A DNA stretch of 64,000 nucleotides from JABMPU01 sp964457455 (GCA_964457455.1 CAYWJN010000001.1:62001-126000), one strand, 5' to 3'; positions 49,774 to 58,657 are shown, numbered from the stretch's first letter. Made by a program: numbers and translations. The notes: generated from the sequence alone by a model not told the origin.

Positions 49774-49911
49774 ATGAAAAAATCTCTACCATGTGTAATA
49801 TTACTACTAATTATAGAAGCCGGTGCATCCGGGGATTATCCATTTGGGAAAAATAAAGACGGGGGAAACCCCGTCTTATTTTTTGAAAGGCGGACAGAAT
49901 GGGATCTATAA
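49774..49911 (+). CDS. Small leader-like peptide ending in a terminator hairpin
   Basis: 45 residues, ATG behind AAAGGAGGAAGAG. N-terminus resembles a signal or membrane segment (SLPCVILLLIIEAGASG). Codons from about 28 onward run through a perfect terminator stem, and the stop lies 11 bases inside the next gene. It may act as a translated leader controlling read-through into the exonuclease gene. Confidence 0.45.
   Translation: MKKSLPCVILLLIIEAGASGDYPFGKNKDGGNPVLFFERRTEWDL
49856..49884 (+). terminator. GNRA-capped terminator inside a small ORF
   Basis: AAGACGGGG (49856-49864), loop GAAA, CCCCGTCTT (49869-49877), A, then six T to 49884. It sits just 15 bases before the exonuclease ATG. Confidence 0.75.
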
Positions 49912-50675
49912 TATTTTTAGACACAGAAACGAACAATAACCGGGAGGATAAAAAAATTCTTCAGTTATCTTTCGTTGAAGTTGATGGCGAAAAAATGCGG
50001 AAGTATGATGAAAAGTATCAGATAGATGGGGGAATTGATGTTGAGGCAATGGAAATTCATGGTATTACCCCAGAGGATATGTCTGGATTACCTAAATTTG
50101 GGAATACTAATGCGTTAAAAATTTTAAAACAGTTAAATATTCCAGAAAATTATCTCATAGCACATAATGCTAGTTTTGATGTTGAGGCTTTAAAAAACGA
50201 GGGGATTGAGATTAAAATGCAGGTGATTGATACGCTCAAAATACTTAAGGTATTATATCCAGATTCTGAACGGCATCGATTGGCGTGGTTTTTCTATAAA
50301 CATAAACTCTACAAGATGACGGAAACGATTAAAAAGATCGTTGGGCATAACAAGGTGTCTCCACACGATGCATTGTCGGACTGTGCAATGTTGGTGTTAG
50401 TGTTTTATTCGCTTATAATGAAATCCTGTAAAACAATGGATGCCATCATGGAGATGATGAAAGCCCCGTATTATGAAAAATATCTGACTTTTGGCAAATA
50501 TTCGCGATATAAAAGCGATAATCCCAAAACGATTGAGCAGATAACGAAGGCTGATCCTGATTATGTTGAATATATTTTGGGTAAATTCACCGACATGATA
50601 CCTGAACAAAGAACCTCACTAGAGCACTGGTATAACGTTTTCCACAACGAACCAGAATTGTTTGCGGAGGATTAA
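49899..50675 (+). CDS. DnaQ-like 3'-5' exonuclease with ExoX-type C-terminus
   Basis: 258 residues, behind GAAAGGCGG. The DEDDh motifs are DTET (8-11), HNASFD (about 87-92) and HDALSD (about 152-157). The C-terminal part YLTFGKYSRYK, then DPDYVEYILGKF, matches the ExoX-type tail. Acts on single-stranded DNA ends in proofreading, repair or nucleotide scavenging. All catalytic acidic residues are present. Confidence 0.9.
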   Translation: MGSIIFLDTETNNNREDKKILQLSFVEVDGEKMRKYDEKYQIDGGIDVEAMEIHGITPEDMSGLPKFGNTNALKILKQLNIPENYLIAHNASFDVEALKNEGIEIKMQVIDTLKILKVLYPDSERHRLAWFFYKHKLYKMTETIKKIVGHNKVSPHDALSDCAMLVLVFYSLIMKSCKTMDAIMEMMKAPYYEKYLTFGKYSRYKSDNPKTIEQITKADPDYVEYILGKFTDMIPEQRTSLEHWYNVFHNEPELFAED

Positions 50676-50863
50676 TGTTGCATAATCTACGAATAAAGGA
50701 AATCAACAGGCATCTTCTATATGTGGTGCTTGTTGTAGGCGATATAACAGGGATAGAATATTGTGCACAGGGCGATGAAGCCCAGAAATGTATTCAGATG
50801 ATAAACAACAATTCGGGGAAAAATTATTTAAGATATCTGGATTCTTCGGGATATTTTCAATAA
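50675..50863 (+). CDS. Hypothetical small protein
   Basis: 62 residues, start shares bases with the exonuclease stop. LHNLRIKEINRHLLYVVLVVGD then a helix; unknown. Confidence 0.5.
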   Translation: MLHNLRIKEINRHLLYVVLVVGDITGIEYCAQGDEAQKCIQMINNNSGKNYLRYLDSSGYFQ

Positions 50864-50880
50864 AAAAGGGGGTTGTAAAA

Positions 50881-51642
50881 ATGAAAAATAATGTTAATCC
50901 AAATGCACCTTTTGCTCAAGCAAGGGCAGGTGACTACGTTTATTGTTATCTGAATGGATGGGGAACAATAGTTGAAATAGATAAAAATATAACAGAAGAC
51001 GAATTTCCTATATCCGTCATGTTCCCTGACCGTGTTGACCACTATGATTACCAGGGAAGGATAAAAAAGGAGTGTTCCCCTGTATTATTTTGGGATGAAG
51101 TAAACATTAAGGCACCAGATCGTCCACATGAAGAAGTTTATTTAAAAAGCCTCAAAGAAATACTTGGGACTAATATAAATGTGATTGTTCAAGGAGAGAT
51201 TGGAGTTGGAAACATTACAATCCCCGCAGAGATAGTCTCACATCTCGGGGACAGGGTGTCAATGAGGAAAAAAAATGATGAAGATTATCCTTATTCTCTG
51301 GGCACATGCGACATCCATAAAAGTTTGGTCATATGGGAAAAGACAGAAAAACCATCTTTAATAAAAAAACCAAAAAAAAATGGGGGAAAAAGGCAATACG
51401 GCGTTAGAGAGATAGAGGAAATAAGAATATCTTTTGCGGTAAAATCATTAAACATACAGGAATTGGCGAACAAGCATAAATGTAGCAGAGGAATGATAAG
51501 ATCAATATTGACGGGGGAAAAATATGCCGAGGTATTGCATTATGACAAAAAATATCTGCCGAAGGAAAAGCCGGAGGGCGTAACCCAGCAGGAGATAGAC
51601 ACCGAAAGACAAAAAATTATTTATCGCGATGGTCATAGATGA
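50881..51642 (+). CDS. Hypothetical protein with C-terminal helix-turn-helix
   Basis: 253 residues from ATG 50881 behind GGGGGTTG. N-terminal beta barrel (AGDYVYCYLNGWGTIVEI), a central alpha/beta part, and a helix-turn-helix LNIQELANKHKCSRGMIRSI at about 200-220 as found in NUMOD/HNH-linked repeats. Could be a DNA-binding regulator or a homing-nuclease-derived protein; no nuclease motif is seen. Confidence 0.55.
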   Translation: MKNNVNPNAPFAQARAGDYVYCYLNGWGTIVEIDKNITEDEFPISVMFPDRVDHYDYQGRIKKECSPVLFWDEVNIKAPDRPHEEVYLKSLKEILGTNINVIVQGEIGVGNITIPAEIVSHLGDRVSMRKKNDEDYPYSLGTCDIHKSLVIWEKTEKPSLIKKPKKNGGKRQYGVREIEEIRISFAVKSLNIQELANKHKCSRGMIRSILTGEKYAEVLHYDKKYLPKEKPEGVTQQEIDTERQKIIYRDGHR

Positions 51643-51660
51643 AAAGAACTTCCTTTATAT

Positions 51661-51942
51661 ATGAGTTCTCCCGAACAGCGCAAAACCGTTAACATAAGGT
51701 TATACTTATATGCTATAGAGAGATTAAGGACTAATAAACAGAAAAACAAACCAGTAAGACATTACATTTATGCCAGCAAGGACGAAATATCGGTGGCATT
51801 ACAGTATATAAACGAAGGGAAGTCGCATCATGATCTATATGAATACATAAAAAAATTACCTTATCTATCTGCAAAAAGTGATAAACAATTAATATCTAGA
51901 GCGGCATACATTATACATAGAATAAGAATGAGAAAAAAATAG
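51661..51942 (+). CDS. Hypothetical basic helical protein
   Basis: 93 residues, ATG 51661; no clear ribosome site. Basic and helical with ISVALQYINEGKSHHDLYEYI. Unknown. Its stop lies eight bases before the structured RNA. Confidence 0.5.
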   Translation: MSSPEQRKTVNIRLYLYAIERLRTNKQKNKPVRHYIYASKDEISVALQYINEGKSHHDLYEYIKKLPYLSAKSDKQLISRAAYIIHRIRMRKK

Positions 51943-51949
51943 ACGAAAG

Positions 51950-52081
51950 GTCTCTCCTCTCAACGAGGGTTATTAACTTCTATCCCTATGAAAAATGTCT
52001 GGTGCCAAAAGGCAGGGTTTAATTAATTACCTTCATAGCCAGATATTCTCCGCGAGGGGAGAGATACATAATCTCTTTTTT
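51950..52081 (+). ncRNA. Riboswitch- or attenuator-like structured leader
   Basis: A 12-bp stem is formed by 51950-51961 (GTCTCTCCTCTC) with 52054-52065 (GAGGGGAGAGAT). Its 3' strand shares AGAGAT (52060-52065) with an alternative terminator, AGAGAT/ATCTCT (52071-52076) plus T run. Inside the loop, CTATGAA (about 51985) can pair with TTCATAG (about 52032), TGCC with GGCA (a four-A loop), and TCTGG with CCAGA as a pseudoknot. The mutually exclusive pairing is the hallmark of an on/off switch. Ligand and class unknown. Confidence 0.5.
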
Positions 52082-52132
52082 GTCAGTATCAAGTTCCGTT
52101 TTCGTTCAATCTGTAGTAAAAAAAGATAAGTG

Positions 52133-52246
52133 ATGGATAATATGAAACTTATGAAACTATTGAAAAGGGCTTCAAAGAAAAAAGTTGAGGGCATGAAGCC
52201 CGTTAAGTTCAGAGAAGACATAAAGCCATGTGAAGCATGGCAGTAG
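52133..52246 (+). CDS. Small basic peptide downstream of the switch, uncertain
   Basis: 37 residues, Lys-rich (KLMKLLKRASKKKVEGMKPVK). No ribosome site of note. It is the first frame after the terminator of the structured RNA; low confidence. The bases from 52247 to 52347 hold nothing else I can identify. Confidence 0.3.
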   Translation: MDNMKLMKLLKRASKKKVEGMKPVKFREDIKPCEAWQ

Positions 52247-52347
52247 CAACAAATGGAAAACTAAAGCCAAGGGAAAATTTCATGGGTGTCGAAATTGTAG
52301 AAAAGTGAGGGAAGTTTGAATCATAAATCTTCGCAAAAAGCCGACTT

Positions 52348-52710
52348 ATGCCCGGGAGTTATGTCAGATTTTTGGAAGATTGTGAAATAATTGAAAGGAA
52401 TAAGAGGATTAATTCCAAGATAAAAAGGGCAGTTAAGATATCAGAATATGCCCACGCTATTCTAGGTAGGAGAGATGTAATAGAATTGTCATGGGTGCTG
52501 GCAAACCTCACCAAGAGGATAAGTGATACTGAATTTAGATTGATATATCATGATTTTAAACAGCAGTTTAAATATTTTTGGTACCCCGGATTAATGGAAC
52601 ATCTGCTAAAAGAATGTGAAACAGCATATCGCATTGACGATCTAATAGATGAAATCAATAAAATACTGACAGAAAACGGGCAAGACAGTTATAAAGAAAA
52701 GGAAAAATAG
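52348..52710 (+). CDS. Hypothetical helical protein
   Basis: 120 residues, all-helical; ATG 52348 without a clear ribosome site. Second candidate for the gene controlled by the structured RNA. Unknown function. Confidence 0.5.
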   Translation: MPGSYVRFLEDCEIIERNKRINSKIKRAVKISEYAHAILGRRDVIELSWVLANLTKRISDTEFRLIYHDFKQQFKYFWYPGLMEHLLKECETAYRIDDLIDEINKILTENGQDSYKEKEK

Positions 52711-52718
52711 GAGGAATA

Positions 52719-52877
52719 ATGGAAATTATATCTACGGTGGTTGTGTTGATTGCAATTTTTGTGCTATATAAATTTTTTAGAGGTATGGGAATCTATCGGA
52801 GGAGGACACGCCAGCTATTTGAAAAAAAAAGGAGGAAAGTCTGTGACAGTACATCTAATCAAGAAGATAGCCCCTAA
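52719..52877 (+). CDS. Small single-pass membrane protein
   Basis: 52 residues, ATG behind TAGGAGGAATA. Membrane helix at 3-20 (IISTVVVLIAIFVLYKFF), then a strongly basic tail. Chosen over overlapping frames because of its ribosome site and clear topology. Confidence 0.5.
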   Translation: MEIISTVVVLIAIFVLYKFFRGMGIYRRRTRQLFEKKRRKVCDSTSNQEDSP

Positions 52878-52953
52878 TTTTAAAAGGGGAAAAGATATTT
52901 GTGCCGACAAAATAGTAAATTCAACAAAAAAAAATAACAAAGGTGAGAATTAA
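52843..52953 (+). CDS. Small basic peptide
   Basis: 36 residues with GTG start, eight bases after AGGAGGAAAG. Lys-rich; overlaps the previous gene by 35 bases. Unknown. Confidence 0.4.
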   Translation: MTVHLIKKIAPNFKRGKDICADKIVNSTKKNNKGEN

Positions 52954-52955
52954 TC

Positions 52956-53738
52956 ATGAAAAAATCTGATAAATTAACAATAAATGAAATATTGACCGGT
53001 ATCTCGTATGGTAGGTATGGTAGACAAAAAAAAAGGAATGGTCATACGTTGCATTCGGTTGGATATGGAAACAGTAGGGGAATATTAACTTATATAAAAA
53101 AACAAAAAGATCCTGTTGCTTTCGCGTATAATCCTGGTAACGGGATAGTAATATTTACCAGGCATGGTGGGGGAACTTTAGCATATGGGGGAATCTACCG
53201 GGGATTCCCCATACTAACTCCAGGGAACGGAAACTTCATTTGGAATAATATCAGAGAGGTTGATAAAGCAATTGATTTGATCAAAGAGGATATCTGGACT
53301 AAATCATATTACGACAGGAGCATAAATTATGCTGATTCTTTTATGAGAGACGGATGGACAAAAGAATACGAAGGGTATCTGTTGCTACTTCCCCATAGAG
53401 ATAACGTCCTATTAATGCCACACAGTCAATTAAAATCTAAACAACCAGACAACATTGAAAATCACGAAATATCTATAGTAAGAACAAAAAGCAATAGATT
53501 GAAAATATTTGTGGAGAGGGTGTGCCGTCCTGTAAATAAAATCACAAGTGCTTTATCAAAAGTCAATGCCAATGACATTAATGAAGATCATTTTTTATCT
53601 ACATTTCCGGCTATAGTAATTGGGTGGGGAAAGTATCTTTTAATAAAAACTGTTCCAAGAATGGACAAGAATCTTATTGATGAATTGGCGGCAGAGTCCG
53701 TGAGAAAGAAATTTATGAAGGCGACAAAACTGAGGTAA
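52956..53738 (+). CDS. Hypothetical protein
   Basis: 260 residues. Basic N-terminus with YGRYGRQKKRNGHTLHSVGYG, then AYNPGNGIVIFTRHGGGTLAY and YLLLLPHRDNVLLMPHS. Aromatic, Gly and His rich with beta character. I recall no named family. Starts three bases after the previous stop. Confidence 0.6.
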   Translation: MKKSDKLTINEILTGISYGRYGRQKKRNGHTLHSVGYGNSRGILTYIKKQKDPVAFAYNPGNGIVIFTRHGGGTLAYGGIYRGFPILTPGNGNFIWNNIREVDKAIDLIKEDIWTKSYYDRSINYADSFMRDGWTKEYEGYLLLLPHRDNVLLMPHSQLKSKQPDNIENHEISIVRTKSNRLKIFVERVCRPVNKITSALSKVNANDINEDHFLSTFPAIVIGWGKYLLIKTVPRMDKNLIDELAAESVRKKFMKATKLR

Positions 53739-53741
53739 AAA

Positions 53742-54149
53742 ATGGGATATTATAGCACGATTAACCTATCTCGTCTTGCAATCAAGAAAGACAAAGTAGA
53801 AGATCTGAGGGGATTATTTGCAAAAATTAAAATCAAAGAAGCTACAGGAAGCCTGCCAGACTGGGAAGCAGAATTAAATTGGATGTCTGTAAACGAAGAC
53901 GGGGATATCAGTTGTGAAGAATGCTATTGTAAATGGTATGAGACGGATTTATGGACAGTTCTATTGTTGCCATATGTAGAGGATGAATCAACCATAGACT
54001 TTGTTGGAGAGAGTGGAGACAGATGGGGTTATTTATATGAGAATGGGAAAATATATCATATAGAATATGTAATGTGTGCGGAAAGGGTGCATTATGCCCC
54101 CGGAGAAACAAAATTATCAGAAAAATTTATAAAGGAGTATAGTAAATGA
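53742..54149 (+). CDS. Hypothetical protein upstream of MoxR gene
   Basis: 135 residues beginning MGYYSTINLSRLAI. Acidic, aromatic-rich (YVEDESTIDFVGESGDRWGYLYE), like the ferredoxin-fold small proteins found in plasmids and phages. Stop overlaps the MoxR start, so probably same transcript. Confidence 0.6.
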   Translation: MGYYSTINLSRLAIKKDKVEDLRGLFAKIKIKEATGSLPDWEAELNWMSVNEDGDISCEECYCKWYETDLWTVLLLPYVEDESTIDFVGESGDRWGYLYENGKIYHIEYVMCAERVHYAPGETKLSEKFIKEYSK

Positions 54150-55147
54150 GGCCAAGACAATTAAAGGAAGCATTGAAGTTTGCAATTCAGTATAAATTGC
54201 CGATGCTGATCAAAGGTGGCCCGGGCGTAGGGAAAAGTGAGATATGTGCGCAGGCTGCTGAAGAGATGGGGGCAAAGCTGATAATATCACATCCAGTGGT
54301 GAGCGATCCCACTGATTTCAAGGGATTGCCTTATCCGGTAAAAGGGAAAGAAGAGGCAAAGTTTCTACCCTTTGGAGACTTACTTCAACTGATAAAGGCC
54401 GACAAACCAACCGTGTATTTTTTAGACGATTTGGGACAGGCCCCAATGAGCGTTCAGGCATCGTGCATGCAGCTTTTGTTGGCTAGAAGAGTCAATGGGC
54501 ACATAGTGTCCGACTATGTAGTTTTTCTCGCTGCGACAAACCGCCGGCAGGACCGCGCGGGGGTTCAAGGAATCCTGGAGCCTGTAAAGTCAAGATTCGC
54601 ATCCATCGTGGAACTGGAAGTGAATACAGATGACTGGGTAGACTGGGCGATAAAAAATGATATGCCCGCGGAATTAATTGCATTTATTAGATTCAGACCG
54701 GAATTGCTTAACAAATTTGATCCCACGGGGGATATCAAAAATACACCCAATCCAAGAACCGTTGCCTATGTGGGCACAATGATTAATAGGGGTATGCCCA
54801 GCGAAAGCGAGTATGAATTAATAGCCGGGGCGGTGGGAGAGGGATTCTCGGCAGAATTTACAGGGTTTCAGCAGACATGGAGAGATCTCCCAGATATTGA
54901 CAAACTCATTAAAGATCCAGATAATGCCGATGTTCCGGAAGAACCATCAAGTCTTTATGCTATATGTGGAGCAATAGCATCCAGGGCCACTGTCAAAAAA
55001 TATTCTAATATTATGAGATATACGGAGAGACTACCGGCCGAATTTCAGGTGTTATTGATCAAAGACTCGGTTCAGAGAAAGAAATCTTTAACAAACACCG
55101 AGGCCTTCACGAAGTGGGCGCGAAGGCACTCAGATATAATATTATAA
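54146..55147 (+). CDS. MoxR-type AAA+ ATPase
   Basis: 333 residues. Walker A GGPGVGKS (about 24-31), Walker B YFLDDLGQA (about 91-99), sensor 1 AATNRR (about 132-137). The insertion of HPVVSDPTDFKGLP after Walker A marks the MoxR/RavA group. These ATPases act as chaperones on VWA partners and metal enzymes. Here the partner is probably the VWA-metallopeptidase at 56547, two genes downstream. Confidence 0.9.
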   Translation: MRPRQLKEALKFAIQYKLPMLIKGGPGVGKSEICAQAAEEMGAKLIISHPVVSDPTDFKGLPYPVKGKEEAKFLPFGDLLQLIKADKPTVYFLDDLGQAPMSVQASCMQLLLARRVNGHIVSDYVVFLAATNRRQDRAGVQGILEPVKSRFASIVELEVNTDDWVDWAIKNDMPAELIAFIRFRPELLNKFDPTGDIKNTPNPRTVAYVGTMINRGMPSESEYELIAGAVGEGFSAEFTGFQQTWRDLPDIDKLIKDPDNADVPEEPSSLYAICGAIASRATVKKYSNIMRYTERLPAEFQVLLIKDSVQRKKSLTNTEAFTKWARRHSDIIL

Positions 55148-55158
55148 AAGGAGAGACA

Positions 55159-56004
55159 ATGACAGAATTAACAGAAAGAGCTATGTTAGTTAACTTGAGT
55201 ATTTCAGCATGGACTGGCAGAAAATATGACAGGAACGTTAGCAATGTGGCGGAAAAACAATTTGACGCTCACGAGGCGGGAAGATATAATAAATTATTGA
55301 TAGGAAAAACTAATTTAAAAAAAATTCAGACTATTGTTTCAGAGGCCAGAAATTATCATTATTTTAACACTCTCCCATGGTCAGATGATGGTCCGAGAAT
55401 ATTAACTGCCGCCAACTATTTCGAATATATGGAAAAAATGAAGCACTTTAAAGATGAATATGAAATGAGGGTGGGAAATTTTATTGAGATGTATCCTCAA
55501 TTAAAAGAGGATGCAAAGTCTCGATTGAATAAAATGTATTCTGAAGGAGATTATCCTGGTATTGAAGCCTTGAAATCGAAGTATCGTTTCAGCACTCAGT
55601 TTATACCTATTCCACGGGCGAAGGATTTTAGAGTGATACTGCAGGACGAAGAGGTTAACATAATTAAGGAACAAATTGAGGAAGAAGTTAAGGAGTCTGT
55701 GAATAATGCGGTGCGAGACCTCTGGAAAAGATTGTTCAAGGTCGTGGAACATCTCCTGGAAAGGCTGGATAAATCTGAAAACAAATTCAAAGACAGTCTA
55801 ATCAATAACATAAAAGAAGTATGTAAGGTGTTGCCAAAACTTAATATAACCAACGATCCGCGATTAGAAGAAGCGGTCAATGAGATAAAAGAAAAATTAA
55901 CCACACATACACCTCAGACATTAAGGGAGGATATGGGGGTGCGGAACAAAACAGTCAAAGATGCACAGAACATATTGAATAAAATGCGACAATATGCAAT
56001 ATGA
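55159..56004 (+). CDS. DUF3150-family protein
   Basis: 281 residues from ATG 55159 behind AAAGGAGAGAC. Marks of the family: LVNLSISAWTGRKYDRNVS, RYNKLLIGK, ARNYHYFNTLPWSDDGPRIL. The C-terminal half has long helices. Found in phages between MoxR and VWA genes; function not known, a substrate adaptor role is inferred. Confidence 0.75.
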   Translation: MTELTERAMLVNLSISAWTGRKYDRNVSNVAEKQFDAHEAGRYNKLLIGKTNLKKIQTIVSEARNYHYFNTLPWSDDGPRILTAANYFEYMEKMKHFKDEYEMRVGNFIEMYPQLKEDAKSRLNKMYSEGDYPGIEALKSKYRFSTQFIPIPRAKDFRVILQDEEVNIIKEQIEEEVKESVNNAVRDLWKRLFKVVEHLLERLDKSENKFKDSLINNIKEVCKVLPKLNITNDPRLEEAVNEIKEKLTTHTPQTLREDMGVRNKTVKDAQNILNKMRQYAI

Positions 56005-56065
56005 TTGTGGAAATGAAGTTAAATTTCCTATATCGCATCCGATGATAACTTTAAATGGAGGAAAC

Positions 56066-56554
56066 ATGGGACAATATTATAGCATTGTAAACATTGATAA
56101 GAAGGAATTTATTTGTCCCCATAAATTTGGGGATGGAATTAAATTAAAAGAATTTGGATGTTCAGGATGTGGGGCAATGACAGGTTTGGCAATCTTGTTA
56201 GCAGATGGGAACGGTAGAGGTGGAGGAAGTGTGTGCTCAGACAATCCAATTATTGGGTAGTGGTCAGGATGTCGCATAGTAATAACGGGAGACTATGCGG
56301 ACGAAGGAAAGTTTTTAGAGAGAGTGGACATTGTTAAGCATAAGATGATAGGGCATACTGATAAAACACCCAATTTGTATGATTTTATTTATTCGGATGA
56401 TGAATATAAAGATGTGTCAGATAATGTTTTTGAAGCAATGTTGGATGATGATTATATTTATGAAGGAGCAAAAAATAATTTACAAAGATATAATAGTCAT
56501 ACCAAGAAAATAATTGAAAGAATTATAAAAAAACGAGAGAAAAAAGATGGATGA
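56066..56554 (+). pseudogene. Conserved MGQYY-type gene interrupted by in-frame TAG
   Basis: ATG 56066 behind TGGAGGAAAC. The frame encodes MGQYYSIVNIDKKEFI, HKFGDGIKLKEFG, LADGNGRGGG and NPIIG, then TAG at 56258-56260, and continues uninterrupted with WSGCRIVITGDYADEG to the stop at 56552. Relatives I recall read ...GSWAGDRIVI... through this point, so TAG replaces a Ser codon. Either a nonsense mutation or suppressed amber. The stop overlaps the metallopeptidase start. Confidence 0.65.
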
Positions 56555-57677
56555 AATAAAAAAAAAAATGGTTAAGGCAAGGGCGGGGTTGATATTATCC
56601 AGCCCTTTTTTTGCATCAATTGCTTTACACCTAAAACTCAAAGAAGATAACACACCATATAATCTATATGGGACAGCTTATACTGATTCAGTGGTTTTAG
56701 GTTATAACAGTGGATATATCCGCGGACTAAAACAAGCACAGGTTGTAGGACTTATATGCCATGAAGTTCTTCATATATCTATGATGCACCCCTTTAGAAG
56801 ACAGAGTAGAGAAATCGAGAAGTGGAATGTTGCCTGTGATTATGCTATTAATTCAATTGTAACAAAATCAGGTTTTGATCTGCCACCTGGGGGTTGTATT
56901 GATGAAAAATATAAAGGAATGAGTGCTGAGGAAATATATAGGATATTGCCTAATCCCCCCCAAAAAGACGGTAATATTTTGTTTGGAAACATTAAAGACT
57001 ATGTCTCCAGCAAGTCAGAAGACTGCAAGGATTATTCTCGTTCTATATCTCAACAGGAGAAAGAATGGAAGATAACTGTAGTGCGAGCAGTAATAGCGGC
57101 TAAGAATTGCGGCAGAATGCCGGCAGGATTGGAAAGGATAATTGGAGAGGTTCTGGAACCAAAGTTGCCTTGGCGTGAAATATTGTCACGGTTCGTGACT
57201 GAAAATTCTCGCAACGATTATACATGGAAACAACCAAACGCTAGATATCTATATGCTGGGTTATATCTGCCGGGGCTAAATATACCAACATTGGGAACAA
57301 TATGCGTAATAATCGACACGAGTGGTTCAATATCCCAGCATGAGTTGGATTTGTTTGCATCAGAGTTACACGCTATGTTGACTAATTATCCCGGCACCGA
57401 GGTGATAGCAATATACGTTGATGCTAGAGTTGCTAATGTTGAGACTATCAGTTTGGAAGATTTTCACTTCTCAGCCAAGGGTGGCGGAGGGACAGACTTT
57501 AAACCGGGATTTGAATATATTAGGGAGGAGGGTATAATACCTACTTGTGTGTTCTATTTCACAGACGGTCTATGTAATTCATATCCCGATCCGCCCGACT
57601 ATCCTACTATGTGGGTGCAATCCGGCGGAGCAACGTTAGATCCTCCGTTCGGAGAGATTATCTCAATAGAAGATTAA
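56547..57677 (+). CDS. VWA-like protein with metallopeptidase domain (DUF2201 type)
   Basis: 376 residues. Residues 1-150 contain LICHEVLHISMMH (about 72-84), a zinc-site HExxH-x3-H, and NVACDYAINSIV. Residues about 245-370 form a VWA-like domain: IDTSGSIS is the MIDAS loop D-x-S-x-S (about 256-263), and FTDGL supplies another metal-site Asp. With the MoxR ATPase and DUF3150 gene it forms a module of unknown target; MoxR proteins commonly remodel VWA proteins. Confidence 0.85.
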   Translation: MDEIKKKMVKARAGLILSSPFFASIALHLKLKEDNTPYNLYGTAYTDSVVLGYNSGYIRGLKQAQVVGLICHEVLHISMMHPFRRQSREIEKWNVACDYAINSIVTKSGFDLPPGGCIDEKYKGMSAEEIYRILPNPPQKDGNILFGNIKDYVSSKSEDCKDYSRSISQQEKEWKITVVRAVIAAKNCGRMPAGLERIIGEVLEPKLPWREILSRFVTENSRNDYTWKQPNARYLYAGLYLPGLNIPTLGTICVIIDTSGSISQHELDLFASELHAMLTNYPGTEVIAIYVDARVANVETISLEDFHFSAKGGGGTDFKPGFEYIREEGIIPTCVFYFTDGLCNSYPDPPDYPTMWVQSGGATLDPPFGEIISIED

Positions 57678-57706
57678 TATGTATGTTTTAAAATGAAGGA
57701 GAAAAA

Positions 57707-58330
57707 ATGCAGAAAGAATATATTTTAACAATAAGACCGATAGATTCAATACATGATAAATTCTCAAATTTGATAGATAGTATTGCAAATGATGTTCTCG
57801 AATGCCTAAAAAGGATGGCCAGTAAGACGAGTGAAGATGGATACCATATTGATGATGGGCTGTTATATGGAGATGGGGCAGATAGCGGGGTGTATGATAC
57901 CATCTATAATGATCATGTATTGATTGATGATCAAGGAGATGGATTTCGGGTAGAATTTGATGAGTTGGATATTCGCGGTATGTTGCATCTTATTCAAGAA
58001 TTATCAGCACCGGGGATATGTGACCGGGTTATTGAAGATATAATTGATGACAGAAACTATGTATTTACTTGTCCAGGCTGTGGTAATCGTTCCCCTATTG
58101 AAGAGATAATAGATATGGCTGTTGTTAGAGAAGTCAAAAATATCAATGATGGTGAATTTCCTGACTATGTTCCCGGAAAAGACGTGTATGAGGACGGCGA
58201 CCATAAAATGTTTGTATGCGGTTGTTGCGGCTGGCAAATATATAGCAGCGAGAGTGATTTGCTGGACGATCTGAAGGAGAAAGAGAGAAATACAGGCAAA
58301 AAAATATTATTTATTAAAAAGGAGAAGTGA
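57707..58330 (+). CDS. Hypothetical protein with split zinc ribbon
   Basis: 207 residues, ATG behind AAGGAGAAAAA. CPGC (about 121-124) and CGCC (about 167-170) form a zinc ribbon in the second half. The first half is acidic. Not recognised. Confidence 0.6.
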   Translation: MQKEYILTIRPIDSIHDKFSNLIDSIANDVLECLKRMASKTSEDGYHIDDGLLYGDGADSGVYDTIYNDHVLIDDQGDGFRVEFDELDIRGMLHLIQELSAPGICDRVIEDIIDDRNYVFTCPGCGNRSPIEEIIDMAVVREVKNINDGEFPDYVPGKDVYEDGDHKMFVCGCCGWQIYSSESDLLDDLKEKERNTGKKILFIKKEK

Positions 58331-58479
58331 TGAAAGCTAAATGGACAAAAACAATAACGGTAGCGGATACTAGTAATAAACACCGCGTGCCAATTATTAT
58401 GAATGTATTTAGATGTAGTAATGGTAAAATCCCTGCCATCGATAAGATTACTCTTTATCAAGGGGCAAAAAATGAATGA
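58330..58479 (+). CDS. Small hypothetical protein
   Basis: 49 residues; ATG 58330 overlaps the previous stop (TGATG) behind AAGGAGAAG. Basic, beta-rich. Unknown. Confidence 0.5.
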   Translation: MKAKWTKTITVADTSNKHRVPIIMNVFRCSNGKIPAIDKITLYQGAKNE

Positions 58480-58657
58480 GTATAATGATATATGTCCAGA
58501 TTGTGGGAGTGGAAATTATGAAATATCAGAGGACGACCAAACTTATTATGCTATTTGTCTGGACTGCGGAAGACGGTGTGTTCATGAGGTAGAAAAGTTG
58601 GACACTAGACAGTTGAATGAAATACGAAAAAGCCGTAATCTTCCAGATCTAGTATAA
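58472..58657 (+). CDS. Small zinc-ribbon protein
   Basis: 61 residues from ATG 58472 behind AAGGGGCAAAA. CPDC (8-11) and CLDC (about 29-32) form a classic zinc ribbon (CPDCGS...YYAICLDCGRR). Unknown target. Confidence 0.65.
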   Translation: MNEYNDICPDCGSGNYEISEDDQTYYAICLDCGRRCVHEVEKLDTRQLNEIRKSRNLPDLV

